Shown here: positions 27,007 to 36,503 of the stretch, piece after piece
Position numbering within the stretch: the stretch's first letter is position 1
Layout of the letters: each line of letters starts with the position of its first letter
Assembly (NCBI GenBank): GCA_017305535.1
Contig: JAFKKN010000007.1
Coordinates: 124,001-188,000, forward strand
Direction: 5' to 3'
Length of the DNA: 64,000 nt
Source: Hyphomicrobiales bacterium
GTDB taxonomy: Bacteria; Pseudomonadota; Alphaproteobacteria; Rhizobiales; Xanthobacteraceae
Position numbers and translations under genes: made by a program
The notes under the pieces: model-generated
The model's database searches: none
Told to the model about the DNA's origin: nothing
What the model saw: only the letters and a program-made list of their open reading frames with translations

Positions 27007-28188
27007 ATGTCGATCCTGAACGGAACGGTGGTGCTGGATCTCAGCGAAGTCTATCAGGCTCCGCTGGCGGCGCAGGTGCTGGGCGATTTTGGTGCAACGG
27101 TCGTCAAGATCGAGCGGCCGGGTTCGGGCGAAATTCTGCGCGGCTACGACAGTCATGCGACCGCGCAGGGCACGATGAGCAGCTATTTCGCCGCGGTCAA
27201 CCGCAACAAGAGCTCGCTCACGGTCGACCTCAAGACCGAAGCCGGCGTTGCCGTGGTCGCGCGCCTCGCGGCCCGCGCCGACGTGTTTCTGCACAACTAT
27301 CGTCCCGGCGTGATGGACCGTCTCGGCCTCGGCTACGATCAGTTGAAGACCAGCAATCCCCGGCTGATCTACGCGGAATCCAGCGGTTATGGCGAAACCG
27401 GACCGCTATCGAAAAATCCCGGACAGGATATGGCGATCCAGTCGCTCAGCGGCATCGCGATGGGCAATGCCAGACCGGATGGCTCGCCCGCTCTGGTGAA
27501 TACGCCGGTAGTGGATTTCGCGGCGGGCATGATCCTCGCGCAGGGCGTCGTGCTGGCGCTGCTGGAGCGAGAGCGTTCGGGACAGGGGCAGAAGGTCCAG
27601 ACGTCGCTGCTCAACGCGGCAATCGCGATGCAAAGCCTCGAAGCGGGATCGCAACTCGTTTACGGCTACGAGACGCGGTGGATCAACAAGAGCCTCAACT
27701 TCATCTTCCAGACCAAAGACGGCTGGATCACGGTTCTCGGTTTCTTTCGCGTCAATCCGCTTCAGCTGCTCTGTCAGGCCCTTGCGATCGAGGATCTGAG
27801 CGTGCGCGAAGGACTGGGCACCGCGGCCGCGCAACTCGCGCGCAAGGATGAGATTTACGAACTGCTCCGTCCACAGTTTCTGCAATTGACGACGGAGGAC
27901 GCGCTCGCGCGGCTCGTCAAGCAGGACATCCTGTGTTCGCCGCTCTTGTCGCTTGCAGAGGCGCTCGATCATCCGCAGGTCCGTCACAACGGCATGGTCG
28001 TCGAAGTGCCGATGCCGGAAGGCCATCGCGCGGAGGTTGTTGGTAATCCGCTTCAGTTTTCGCGCACGCCCGCAAGCATCAGGCAAGGACCGCCGCGGCT
28101 TGGCGCCGACGTCGATGACGTTCTGCGGTCGTTCGGGTTCGCCGAGGGTGAAATCGCTCAATATCGTCAGGCGGGGACGTTCGGCTGA
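27007..28188 (+). CDS. CoA-transferase family III protein (CaiB/BaiF)
   Basis: A 393-residue family III CoA-transferase. The probable catalytic Asp is Asp170 in NTPVVDFAAGM. The N-terminal LSEVYQAPLAAQVLGDFGA and VDLKTEAG blocks are typical. In contrast to its neighbour at 24674 it lacks the GHDINY racemase block (GQDMAIQSLSG instead), so transfer of CoA between acids is the better call. It starts three bases after the dehydrogenase stop. Acyl donor and acceptor are unknown. Confidence 0.87.
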   Translation: MSILNGTVVLDLSEVYQAPLAAQVLGDFGATVVKIERPGSGEILRGYDSHATAQGTMSSYFAAVNRNKSSLTVDLKTEAGVAVVARLAARADVFLHNYRPGVMDRLGLGYDQLKTSNPRLIYAESSGYGETGPLSKNPGQDMAIQSLSGIAMGNARPDGSPALVNTPVVDFAAGMILAQGVVLALLERERSGQGQKVQTSLLNAAIAMQSLEAGSQLVYGYETRWINKSLNFIFQTKDGWITVLGFFRVNPLQLLCQALAIEDLSVREGLGTAAAQLARKDEIYELLRPQFLQLTTEDALARLVKQDILCSPLLSLAEALDHPQVRHNGMVVEVPMPEGHRAEVVGNPLQFSRTPASIRQGPPRLGADVDDVLRSFGFAEGEIAQYRQAGTFG

Positions 28189-28242
28189 CTTCCGCTAGCA
28201 AGACTCTGAGTGTGAAATCGGTATGAGGGAGGAGTAAACATC

Positions 28243-29388
28243 ATGAAGAGACGATCGGTTATTCTCGCATTGGGCGCGATCGCGCTCGCGGGCGGACTAC
28301 ATGTCCAGACGGCGATGGCGGCGGAGCCGCTGCGGATCGGGCTTCTGCTGAGCTTGACCGGACCGGCGGCGCCGTTCGGCATTCCGGAGCGTGACGCTGT
28401 CGAGGTGCTGGTCAAGAAGATGAACGACGAGGGTGGCATCGACGGCCGCAAGATCGAGCTGTCGGTCTATGATGACGCCACCAATCCCACCGAGTCGGCG
28501 CGCGGCGCGACGCATTTGATTCAGCAGAACAAGGTCGTCGCCATCATCGGTTCGACCACCGGCAGCGGAACGCTGGCGGGTGCGCCGGTGGCGATGCGCT
28601 ACGAAGTGCCGATGGTTGCGCCCAACGGGACGCTGGCCGTGACCCTCAAAGAGAACAAATTCTATCCGTGGGTGTTTCGTTCGCTATCCGGCGATCTCAC
28701 GAACACGGCCGTGATGTTCGAGCGCGCCGTCGCCGGCGGTGCCAAGAAGGTCGGCCTGTTCTATCAGGAAGACGCCTACGGCAAGAACACCGCGGACTAC
28801 ATCGCCGAACTCGCCAAGAAAGCCAATGTCGAACTGGTCGAAACCGCGACCGCGCCGCTGAAGGCGCTGGATCTGACCTCGCAGGCGACCAAGATCCGCA
28901 ACGCCAAACCGGACGTGGTGTTGATCCAGGCATCGGCGCCGACGCTCGGCGCCGCTTTCGTGCGCGCCGCGCGTCAGGTCGGGCTCGAGGCGCCGATGTG
29001 GGCTCCGGTCGGCCTTGGCCAGAAGTCGTTCATCGATGCGAGCGGTGAGGCGGGGAACGGCGTCCGCATCGTGCTGGTGGCGAATTGGGATGATCCCGGC
29101 GCCGGTCTTCAGGAATTCGGCAAACTCCTGAATGCCGCCGGAAAACCCCCGCAAGGTTTCGGCGAAGTGATTGGATCGAACGCGTTGTTCGCGATCACCG
29201 AAGCGGTCAAGACCATCAAGGGCGACGTGACGGGACGCGGCATCCGCGATGCGATCGAGAAGCTGTGCGGTATCAAGACCTATTCGGAAGGGAAAATGTG
29301 TTTCTCGGCCGATGTTCACGATGGCTGGACCGGCGAACTGCTCGTCTCGGCGGAAATCCGCGACGGAAAGTTCAAGAACCTCAAGTGA
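28243..29388 (+). CDS. ABC transporter substrate-binding protein (HAAT/LivK type), copy 2
   Basis: A 381-residue exported binding protein with a signal peptide (VILALGAIALAGGLHVQTAM, then AAEP). The mature part opens LRIGLLLSLTGPAAPFGIPE and keeps the same landmarks as copy 1 (YDDATNPTESARGATHLI; SYGLGQKSF-type segment as VGLGQKSFID). There is no extra permease set beside it, so both proteins may feed the single LivHMGF system with different ligands. GGGAGGAG precedes the ATG. Confidence 0.9.
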   Translation: MKRRSVILALGAIALAGGLHVQTAMAAEPLRIGLLLSLTGPAAPFGIPERDAVEVLVKKMNDEGGIDGRKIELSVYDDATNPTESARGATHLIQQNKVVAIIGSTTGSGTLAGAPVAMRYEVPMVAPNGTLAVTLKENKFYPWVFRSLSGDLTNTAVMFERAVAGGAKKVGLFYQEDAYGKNTADYIAELAKKANVELVETATAPLKALDLTSQATKIRNAKPDVVLIQASAPTLGAAFVRAARQVGLEAPMWAPVGLGQKSFIDASGEAGNGVRIVLVANWDDPGAGLQEFGKLLNAAGKPPQGFGEVIGSNALFAITEAVKTIKGDVTGRGIRDAIEKLCGIKTYSEGKMCFSADVHDGWTGELLVSAEIRDGKFKNLK

Positions 29389-29427
29389 GGCGCGACCTGA
29401 ACGCGGCCTAGGAAACGGAAGGCACCC

Positions 29428-31083
29428 ATGACCAAGCCATACGAAACGACCGTCGGTGAATGCATTCGCGCGCGCGCGGCGGCGTTTCCTGATCGGGTTG
29501 CGATCGACATGGTCGGCGAGGGGCGCGAGACCTATGCCGAATGTTTCGACGCGTCATTGCAACTGGCCCGCGGTCTGATGGCCGCGGGCGTACGCCAGCA
29601 CGACACTGTCGTTGTGATGGCGCCGAACTGCCTTACCTCGATTCACGCGTGGTTCGGCATCAACCTTGCCGGCGCCACCGAGGTCACCATCAATACGGCC
29701 TATCGCGCCAAGCTGCTCGAGCATGCCATCAACATTTCCGGCGCGCGGCTGGTGATCGCGGCCGCCGAATTCCTGCCGGTCTTGCGTGAGAGCGAGGACG
29801 CGCTGCCGAAGCTCGAGCAGATCATCGTTTTCGATCCAGCCGGCGTGCCGGCGTCAACGGAACCTCCGTCCTTTGCACGGATTCGCCTATTACCACTCGG
29901 CGAGATACTGGCCCATCCCCCGGAGATGGCTCTGCCGACGGTACGGATGTCCGATATCGCCTCCGTCATCTACACGTCGGGAACGACCGGACCGGCGAAG
30001 GGCATCATGATGCCGCACGCGCAAGTCTGCGGTCTCGCCGAACAATCCATCGACGGGCTGCGTCTCGAAGAGGACGACGCGTTCTACTGCTTCCATCCGC
30101 TGTTCCATATGGCGGGAAAATTCATGGCGGTGTTCGCCACGCTGATGGCCGGCGGCCGTATCATTCTCGATCGGACCTTCAAGGCCGAACTGTGGGTTGA
30201 TCGTGTCCGCGAGTACGGCGCGACCGTGGGGCTTGCGCACGGACCGATGATCGAGATGATCTACGCGCAGCCTGATCGCCGCGAGGACAGCGATCATCGC
30301 GTGCGGCGACTGCTGTCGGCGCCGTTCCCGAAGGCGATCGCCGAGGCGTTCGAGGCGCGGTTCAATCTGCGCGGCATCGAGGTCTGGGGCATGACGGAGA
30401 TCAATATCGGGACCTGGCGTCCTTATGACGAGCCGTTGCGGCTGGGATCGTGCGGACGGATCAGCGAGGAATGGGTCGAACTGCGGGTGGTCGATCCGCA
30501 AACCGACGAGGAATTGCCGATCGGTGAGGCTGGCGAACTGGTGATCCGGCCGAAGAAGCCGTTCGTGTTCATGAGCGGCTATATCGGCATGCCGGAAAAA
30601 ACGCTGGAAGCCTGGCGCAATCTCTGGTTCCATACCGGCGACATTGGTTATCTTGATGGCGAAGGCTATTGCTATTTCGTTGACCGCCTCGGCGACCGGA
30701 TACGCCGTCGTGCGGAGAATATCTCCAGCTACGATATCGAGGCGGCGGCGGGCGCGCATCCGGCGGTGGCCGAAGCCGCCGCGGTCGGCGTCGCATCCGA
30801 GTTCGAGGCTGACGACGAGATCAAGATCTGTCTGGTCCTCAAACCCGATGCCACGGTTGCGGAGGAGGATATGCTTCGCCACCTGGCGGCGACGCTGCCG
30901 CACTACATGGTGCCTCGCTATATCGAATTCATGCCGGCGTTGCCGCGCACCCCGACCAACAAGGTGAAAAAAGCCGAGTTGCGGCAGCGCGGCGCCACGC
31001 CGGAGACCTGGGATCGCAAGCAGGCTGGTATAGTATTGAAGGATGTCGTCGCGTCGGTTCGCTCTGCCGCCCGGCAGGCGTGA
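29428..31083 (+). CDS. AMP-dependent acyl-CoA ligase, CaiC-like
   Basis: A 551-residue ANL ligase. The A3 motif YTSGTTGPAKG is at about residue 181, WGMTEINIG at about 323, and TGDIGYLDGEG at about 401. RAENISSYDIE in the hinge region (about 428) resembles carnitine/crotonobetaine-CoA ligases. The A10 lysine is in TPTNKVKKAEL. It would make the CoA ester of the imported acid that the racemase, dehydrogenase and transferase then act on. The substrate is not readable from sequence. Confidence 0.9.
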   Translation: MTKPYETTVGECIRARAAAFPDRVAIDMVGEGRETYAECFDASLQLARGLMAAGVRQHDTVVVMAPNCLTSIHAWFGINLAGATEVTINTAYRAKLLEHAINISGARLVIAAAEFLPVLRESEDALPKLEQIIVFDPAGVPASTEPPSFARIRLLPLGEILAHPPEMALPTVRMSDIASVIYTSGTTGPAKGIMMPHAQVCGLAEQSIDGLRLEEDDAFYCFHPLFHMAGKFMAVFATLMAGGRIILDRTFKAELWVDRVREYGATVGLAHGPMIEMIYAQPDRREDSDHRVRRLLSAPFPKAIAEAFEARFNLRGIEVWGMTEINIGTWRPYDEPLRLGSCGRISEEWVELRVVDPQTDEELPIGEAGELVIRPKKPFVFMSGYIGMPEKTLEAWRNLWFHTGDIGYLDGEGYCYFVDRLGDRIRRRAENISSYDIEAAAGAHPAVAEAAAVGVASEFEADDEIKICLVLKPDATVAEEDMLRHLAATLPHYMVPRYIEFMPALPRTPTNKVKKAELRQRGATPETWDRKQAGIVLKDVVASVRSAARQA

Positions 31084-31146
31084 GGTCGTAATCAGCACGG
31101 GTCGGCGCTTCGGCTGTCGATCACACAAGAACAAGAAGGATTGGTG

Positions 31147-34100
31147 ATGCTCCAGGAAGCAACCCTCCCCAACGTTTCGCTCGATGACAAGTACACGCTC
31201 GAGCGGGGGCGCATTTATCTCTCAGGCGTGCAGGCGCTGGTGCGGTTGCCGTTGATGCAACGCGCGCGCGACCGGAGCGCGGGCCTGAATACCGGTGGCT
31301 TCATCTCCGGTTATCGGGGTTCGCCACTCGGTAACTACGACAGCGCGCTATGGCGCGCTCGCCCTCATCTCGAGGCTGAGAACATCCGCTTCGAGCCGGG
31401 TCTCAACGAAGACCTCGCCGCGACCGCGGTGTGGGGCAGTCAGCAAGTCGGGCTTTTCCCGGGTGCCGAGGTGCAGGGTGCATTCGGCATCTGGTACGGC
31501 AAGGGGCCGGGCGTCGACCGTTCCGTCGATGCGCTCAAGCATGCCAACGCCGCCGGCACGTCACGCTATGGCGGCGTCCTTGCCATCGCCGGTGACGATC
31601 ATGGTTGCCAGTCCTCCACGCTGGCGCATCAGAGCGAGCAGGTGTTTCAGGCATCGATGATTCCGATCCTGAATCCATCGACCGTGCAGGAGTATCTCGA
31701 CTTCGGCCTTTACGGCTTCGCGCTGTCGCGTTTCTCGGGGTGCTGGATCGGCTTCAAGGCGATCTCGGAAACCGCGGAAAGCTCGGCCTCCATCGAGGTG
31801 GACCCGAACCGGCTTCAGTTCGTGACGCCGTCTGATTTCGAGATGCCTCCCGGCGGTGTGCACATCCGCTGGCCCGATCCGCCGCTGGAGGCGGAAGCGC
31901 GGCTGCATGGACCGAAGATGCTGGCGGTGTCGGCATTCGCGCGGGCCAATCCGATTGATCGCCTCGTTCTCGATTCGCCGAAGGCGCGGTTCGGCATCCT
32001 GACCACCGGCAAAGCCTATCTCGACGTCCGCCAGGCACTGGCCGATCTCGGACTGAACGACGAGCGCTGCAAGGAACTGGGGCTACGCATCTACAAGGTC
32101 GGCCTGACCTGGCCGCTCGAGACCGAAGGCGCCAAGGCGTTTGCCAGGGGACTGACCGACGTGCTGGTCGTCGAGGAGAAGCACGGTTTCATCGAGCAGC
32201 AGTTCACGCAGGCGCTCTACAACATGGATGCGTCGTATCGGCCGAGTGTCGTCGGCAAATGCGACGAGCGCGGCGCATCGCTGCTGCCGAGCAAGGGTGA
32301 ATTGTCTCCGACGCTGGTGGCGCGCGCGATCGTATCCCGGCTGGAGCGTCTCGGCGCGGGGAACGCGGCGCTGGCCCAGCGCGTCGCGCGGCTCGAGAGT
32401 TTTGAACTGGTCGCGACCACGCCACAGATCAAATCGGTGCGTTCGCCGTTCTTCTGCTCCGGCTGTCCGCACAACAGTTCGACGGTTGTTCCGGAGGGGA
32501 GCCGTGCGATGGCCGGTATCGGCTGTCACAGCATGGCGATGTGGATGCCGGTCCGCCGGACCGAGATGATCACCCACATGGGTGCGGAAGGCACCAACTG
32601 GATCGGTCAGGCGCCGTTCACGCGCGAGAAACACGTCTTCCAGAACCTCGGCGACGGGACCTACACGCATAGCGGCCTATTGGCCATCCGCGCCGCCGCC
32701 GTCGCCAAGGTCAATATCACCTACAAGATTCTCTACAACGATGCCGTGGCCATGACCGGCGGCCAGTCGGCGGAAGGCGGCTTCACGGTGCACCAGATCG
32801 CGGCGCAAGTCGCGGCCGAAGGCGCGGCGCGCATCGCCATTGTGTCCGACGAGCCGGGCAAATATGCCGGCGTTGCCGGTTTCCCGCCGCGCACGACAGT
32901 GCACGACCGCACGGACCTGGATGCGGTCCAGCGCGAACTCCGCGACATCTCCGGCCTGACCATCCTGATTTACGACCAGACCTGTGCGGCCGAGAAGCGT
33001 CGCCGCCGCAAGCGTGGACAATTCCCGGACCCGCAGAAGCGTCTGTTCATCAATCATCTCGTTTGCGAGGGATGCGGCGACTGCTCGGTGAAGTCCAACT
33101 GCGTGTCGGTGCGTCCGCTGGAGACCGAACTCGGTCGCAAGCGTTTGATCGATCAGTCTAATTGCAACAAGGACTATTCGTGCCTTAACGGCTTCTGCCC
33201 GAGCTTCGTCACCGTGCATGGCGGACAGCTCCGCAAGGCCGAGAAACGGGGTGGCAAGGTCGGGCGCGATCCGTTCGCGGCTCTTCCCGAGCCGACGCTG
33301 CCGCCGCTCAACGAGCCGTACAACGTGCTCGTCACCGGCATCGGCGGTACCGGCGTCATTACGCTGGGTGCGATTCTGGGAATGGCGGCGCATCTCGAAG
33401 GCAAGGGCTGCACGGCGCTCGATTTCACCGGGCTGGCGCAGAAGAACGGCGCGGTGATGAGCCATCTGCGGATCGCGCCGAAGCCCGAGGATCTGTCGGT
33501 GACCCGCATTCCGGTGGGCGGTGCCGATCTTTTGATCGGCTGCGACATGGTGGTCGCGGCAGGTGCGCAGGGCCTCTCGCGCCTCGAGAACGGCGTGTCG
33601 CGCGCCGTGATCAACACCGCGCTGGTGCCGACGGCAAGTTTCGTCATGGACGGCAACGTCGATTTCGAGGAGCGGCAGATTCTCAACACGCTTCGCGCCG
33701 CCATTGGCCCCAAGGGGCTCGATCTGATCGACGGGACCCGGATCGCCACCGCGCTGATGGGAGATTCGATCGCGACCAACCTGTTCATGCTGGGCTTTGC
33801 CTTCCAGAAGGGACTGGTGCCGGTCAGCCTTGCGGCGTTGGAACGAGCGATCGAGATCAACGGCGCGGCGGTGGAGGCCAACAAGCAGACCTTCGCCTGG
33901 GGGCGTCTTGCGGCCCACGATCTGGCGCAGGTCGAAACCGCACTCGGGCCGACCGTCGTGCCGTTGGAGTTGCCGAAGTCGGTGGACGCGCGAGTCGGTT
34001 TCCGGGCCGAGTATCTCACCCGTTATCAGGACGCGGCCTATGCCGCGCGCTACACCAACCTCGTCGCACGTGTCCGCGAGGCCGAGGCGAGCTGCGTCGC

Positions 34101-34638
34101 GGGGCGTTCCGATCTGTGGGAGGCCGCCGCGCTGAGCCTGTTCAAGCTGATGGCGATCAAGGACGAGTACGAGGTGGCCCGGCTTTATACCGACGGTTCG
34201 TTCCTCAAGGATCTCAAGCGGCAGTTCGAGGGTGATTACCATCTCGAATTTCATCTGGCGCCGCCGCTGCTCTCCGAACGCGATCCGGCGACCGGTCATC
34301 TCAAGAAGCGTTCCTTCGGTCCATGGATGTTCAGAGCGTTCGGCCTGCTGGCGAAGCTGCGAGGGCTGCGTGGCGGCAGATTCGATCTCTTTGGATATAC
34401 GGCCGAACGTCGAATGGAACGCCAGCTTCTGATTGATTATCAGAATCTGCTTGAGCGGTTGATCGCGGAGCTGACGCCGGAGAACTATGCGGTGGCCGTC
34501 GAACTTGCGAGCCTGCCGCAGACGATCAAGGGCTTCGGCCATATCAAGGAGCGCAACGTGGAGACGGCACGCAAGCTCGAGGCCGACCTGATCGCCAAGT
34601 TCAAGAATCCGTCCCTCCTCAAGGTAGCTGCTGAGTGA
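31147..34638 (+). CDS. Fused indolepyruvate ferredoxin oxidoreductase (alpha-beta fusion)
   Basis: A 1163-residue 2-oxoacid:ferredoxin oxidoreductase, the normal length of the proteobacterial IorAB fusion. The N-terminal pyrimidine-binding domain (about 1-420) is followed by the TPP domain with CSGCPHNSS and AGIGCHSMAMW (about 437-465). An iron-sulfur segment with CEGCGDCSVKSNC and CNKDYSCLNGFC (about 640-685) comes next. The C-terminal gamma-type domain begins VTGIGGTGVITLGAILG (about 730). It decarboxylates aryl or branched 2-oxoacids to acyl-CoAs with ferredoxin as acceptor. TTG 31141, GTG 31144 and ATG 31147 are all in frame; AGAAGGA before them favours 31147. It ends the catabolic run before TetR. 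Confidence 0.92.
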   Translation: MLQEATLPNVSLDDKYTLERGRIYLSGVQALVRLPLMQRARDRSAGLNTGGFISGYRGSPLGNYDSALWRARPHLEAENIRFEPGLNEDLAATAVWGSQQVGLFPGAEVQGAFGIWYGKGPGVDRSVDALKHANAAGTSRYGGVLAIAGDDHGCQSSTLAHQSEQVFQASMIPILNPSTVQEYLDFGLYGFALSRFSGCWIGFKAISETAESSASIEVDPNRLQFVTPSDFEMPPGGVHIRWPDPPLEAEARLHGPKMLAVSAFARANPIDRLVLDSPKARFGILTTGKAYLDVRQALADLGLNDERCKELGLRIYKVGLTWPLETEGAKAFARGLTDVLVVEEKHGFIEQQFTQALYNMDASYRPSVVGKCDERGASLLPSKGELSPTLVARAIVSRLERLGAGNAALAQRVARLESFELVATTPQIKSVRSPFFCSGCPHNSSTVVPEGSRAMAGIGCHSMAMWMPVRRTEMITHMGAEGTNWIGQAPFTREKHVFQNLGDGTYTHSGLLAIRAAAVAKVNITYKILYNDAVAMTGGQSAEGGFTVHQIAAQVAAEGAARIAIVSDEPGKYAGVAGFPPRTTVHDRTDLDAVQRELRDISGLTILIYDQTCAAEKRRRRKRGQFPDPQKRLFINHLVCEGCGDCSVKSNCVSVRPLETELGRKRLIDQSNCNKDYSCLNGFCPSFVTVHGGQLRKAEKRGGKVGRDPFAALPEPTLPPLNEPYNVLVTGIGGTGVITLGAILGMAAHLEGKGCTALDFTGLAQKNGAVMSHLRIAPKPEDLSVTRIPVGGADLLIGCDMVVAAGAQGLSRLENGVSRAVINTALVPTASFVMDGNVDFEERQILNTLRAAIGPKGLDLIDGTRIATALMGDSIATNLFMLGFAFQKGLVPVSLAALERAIEINGAAVEANKQTFAWGRLAAHDLAQVETALGPTVVPLELPKSVDARVGFRAEYLTRYQDAAYAARYTNLVARVREAEASCVAGRSDLWEAAALSLFKLMAIKDEYEVARLYTDGSFLKDLKRQFEGDYHLEFHLAPPLLSERDPATGHLKKRSFGPWMFRAFGLLAKLRGLRGGRFDLFGYTAERRMERQLLIDYQNLLERLIAELTPENYAVAVELASLPQTIKGFGHIKERNVETARKLEADLIAKFKNPSLLKVAAE

Positions 34639-35351
34639 AGGAAAAAGTCCACGCACAGGACAAGCGTCCGCTGTTCATTAAAGCGGACGTCAATGCTCGT
34701 CCGCCCGTGCGCCTCGCATCGATGGTGAACAAGAGTCGGACACAGGTCTCGCAGGAAGCCACCGTCGACCGCATATGCGACGCCGCGCTCCAGCTGTTCG
34801 TGAAGAAAGGCTATCGCGCAACGACGATCGATGAAATCGCGCGTCGTGTTCGCCTCACCAAGGGGGCGGTCTACTACTATTTCCACAGCAAGGCGGATTT
34901 GCTCGACGAAATTGTTCAGCGGGTGAGAAACGAATATCCATGCGGCATTCCCGAGGGCAACGGGCCACGGGAGAAGCTCGTCAAGTTTCTGCACACCCAG
35001 GCCAAATGGGCTATCGAGCGACCGACCAATCTGTTGCTGATGATCCTGATGTCGGTCGAGTTCAAGGATACCAAAAGCGATACCAAGCTGAAGATCGACA
35101 GCATTTATGCGGATATGTCGGATGCGATTGCCAAGATCATCGAGGAGGGCAAGCAGCTCGGCATATTCTCCAGCCCGCTGTCATCGCGGCAGATCGGCGC
35201 GTTCTATGTCGCGGCCCACGACGGCATGATGCTCGAATGGTATCGAGGTGGCCGCAAGCCGCAAAAGGGCATCGAGCTTGTTCAGGCACTGCGGACGTCG
35301 ATGTTGAACGCTCTCGCGGTGCGGGATGCCGAGAGCATTCCGGAACAATAG
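34635..35351 (+). CDS. TetR/AcrR-family transcriptional regulator
   Basis: A 238-residue TetR regulator, paralogue of that at 16406 (shared C-terminal DGMMLEWYR block). HTH at about residues 42-90 (DRICDAALQLFVKKGYRATT, LTKGAVYYYFHSKADLL). I use GTG 34635, which overlaps the oxidoreductase stop by four bases; ATG 34722 (MVNKSRTQ) is the alternative and would remove 29 poorly conserved residues. Coupling to the end of the operon suggests that it regulates it. A perfect bidirectional terminator follows. Confidence 0.85.
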   Translation: MKEKVHAQDKRPLFIKADVNARPPVRLASMVNKSRTQVSQEATVDRICDAALQLFVKKGYRATTIDEIARRVRLTKGAVYYYFHSKADLLDEIVQRVRNEYPCGIPEGNGPREKLVKFLHTQAKWAIERPTNLLLMILMSVEFKDTKSDTKLKIDSIYADMSDAIAKIIEEGKQLGIFSSPLSSRQIGAFYVAAHDGMMLEWYRGGRKPQKGIELVQALRTSMLNALAVRDAESIPEQ

Positions 35352-35386
35352 GGGTTTCCGCGCCATCAGGCTCGCGGCAAAAACGT

Positions 35387-35414
35387 GTGGCTCCGCCTTC
35401 GCAGGCGGAGCCAC
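35387..35414. terminator. Bidirectional rho-independent terminator
   Basis: A perfect 12-bp stem GTGGCTCCGCCT / AGGCGGAGCCAC around a TCGC loop. It is preceded by AAAAAC and followed by TTTCATTTT, so it can stop transcription from both the TetR gene (plus) and the hydrolase gene (minus), which converge here. Confidence 0.9.
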
Positions 35415-35421
35415 TTTCATT

Positions 35422-36456
35422 TTATCGGATGTTGAGTTCGCCACGAAGCGCGTGAGCGGCCAGCAGAAAGAAGCCCTGGCCAAACAGCGTTGTGCCGAAT
35501 GGAACGCCTGGGCCACCCGGCGGCACTGCGACGCCGGGGACCGCACCATCCTCCAGCACAGACCCGGCGACGACCTGCCAAGCCTTCAGGGCGCCGGCGA
35601 TGTAGTCGTCGCCAACGATCTTCTGGCTCACCGCCGCCCGGGCAGCGTAGGCGTACATCAACGTCGCGGATGCCTCGAACTTCGAATAGCGATCGTCGAG
35701 GATGTGATGGAAGAAGCCCGAGCGGTCCTGATGCGCGCGCATTGCCTCAAGCGCGCGGCGGCACGTCTCGGCGACAATTTTTGCCTTGGGGTGGTCGGGA
35801 GCCATGGCCAGCATATCGATCGAGCAGGCCACCAGCCAGCCGTTGCCGCGCGCCCAAAGCGTTGATTGCGGATAATGGTTCGGGCGTTCGCACCAGGCGT
35901 GCCGCGACAGATGAACGTGAGCGTCAACCAGATACTTAATGTGGATTTCGAACTGGCGGAATGCCTCGTCGATATAGCTCTGTTCGCCGGTCAGTTTTCC
36001 ATAGCGGATCATGAACGGGCACATCATGTAGAGGAAATCGACCCACAACTCAGGTGCTTCAGCGCGTGCGCAGATGCCGCCTTCCGATGTCCGCGGCGCA
36101 GCGAGAAGCGCTTGCATTTGGAGCTTGGCGGCGTCCATGTAACCCTGATGCTTGGTGCGTTCGTAGAAGCCGAGCAGGGGATAGCCCAGGCTTGCCGAGA
36201 GGCTTGCCGTCGGCGTGAAGGTCGAGACGTGACCGGCTGGAAGATCGAGCCGCTCGCTGTAATTGAGGCAGCCCTCCGACGTCTGGGTTTGGACGGCACG
36301 GTCCATCCATTTCTGGATGGCGGCAACGGAATCGTCGCGGCCCCATGCCAGAACGCCGGTAAGAGCGGGGGCTTTCTCCCAATAGTCTCGCTCGTAGGGA
36401 TTGTTGATGGTGTAGTTGATGACTTTCTCAACGAGCTTCGAGGGTTCAGATGTCAC
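35422..36456 (-). CDS. Glycoside hydrolase family 88/105-like protein (unsaturated glycuronyl hydrolase)
   Basis: A 344-residue alpha/alpha-barrel protein of the GH88/GH105 type. The segment ELWVDFLYM carries the likely catalytic Asp140, and WARGNGW at 201-207 matches the family motif. No signal peptide is seen with the start I choose, so it should be cytoplasmic and hydrate unsaturated glucuronyl or galacturonyl oligosaccharides. GTG 36456 has GGAAAGGA just upstream; the longer frame to 36549 would run through the palindrome at 36504-36527. It is out of keeping with its catabolic neighbours and may be a separate acquisition. Confidence 0.82.
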   Translation of the reverse strand: MTSEPSKLVEKVINYTINNPYERDYWEKAPALTGVLAWGRDDSVAAIQKWMDRAVQTQTSEGCLNYSERLDLPAGHVSTFTPTASLSASLGYPLLGFYERTKHQGYMDAAKLQMQALLAAPRTSEGGICARAEAPELWVDFLYMMCPFMIRYGKLTGEQSYIDEAFRQFEIHIKYLVDAHVHLSRHAWCERPNHYPQSTLWARGNGWLVACSIDMLAMAPDHPKAKIVAETCRRALEAMRAHQDRSGFFHHILDDRYSKFEASATLMYAYAARAAVSQKIVGDDYIAGALKAWQVVAGSVLEDGAVPGVAVPPGGPGVPFGTTLFGQGFFLLAAHALRGELNIR

Positions 36457-36503
36457 GCTCGCAGTCCTTTCCCGGTGCTTGGGGTTATCGACGGCTCTCA
36501 GCA

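Noticed and set aside
25855-27294. 479-residue minus-strand open frame over the acyl-CoA dehydrogenase
   Set aside because: Antisense shadow; no motif, and the plus-strand gene is unmistakable.
32677-34656. 659-residue open frame opposite the indolepyruvate oxidoreductase gene
   Set aside because: It is a GC-rich antisense shadow with low-complexity Arg/Gln/His composition and no motif. The plus-strand gene has clear cofactor domains over its whole length.
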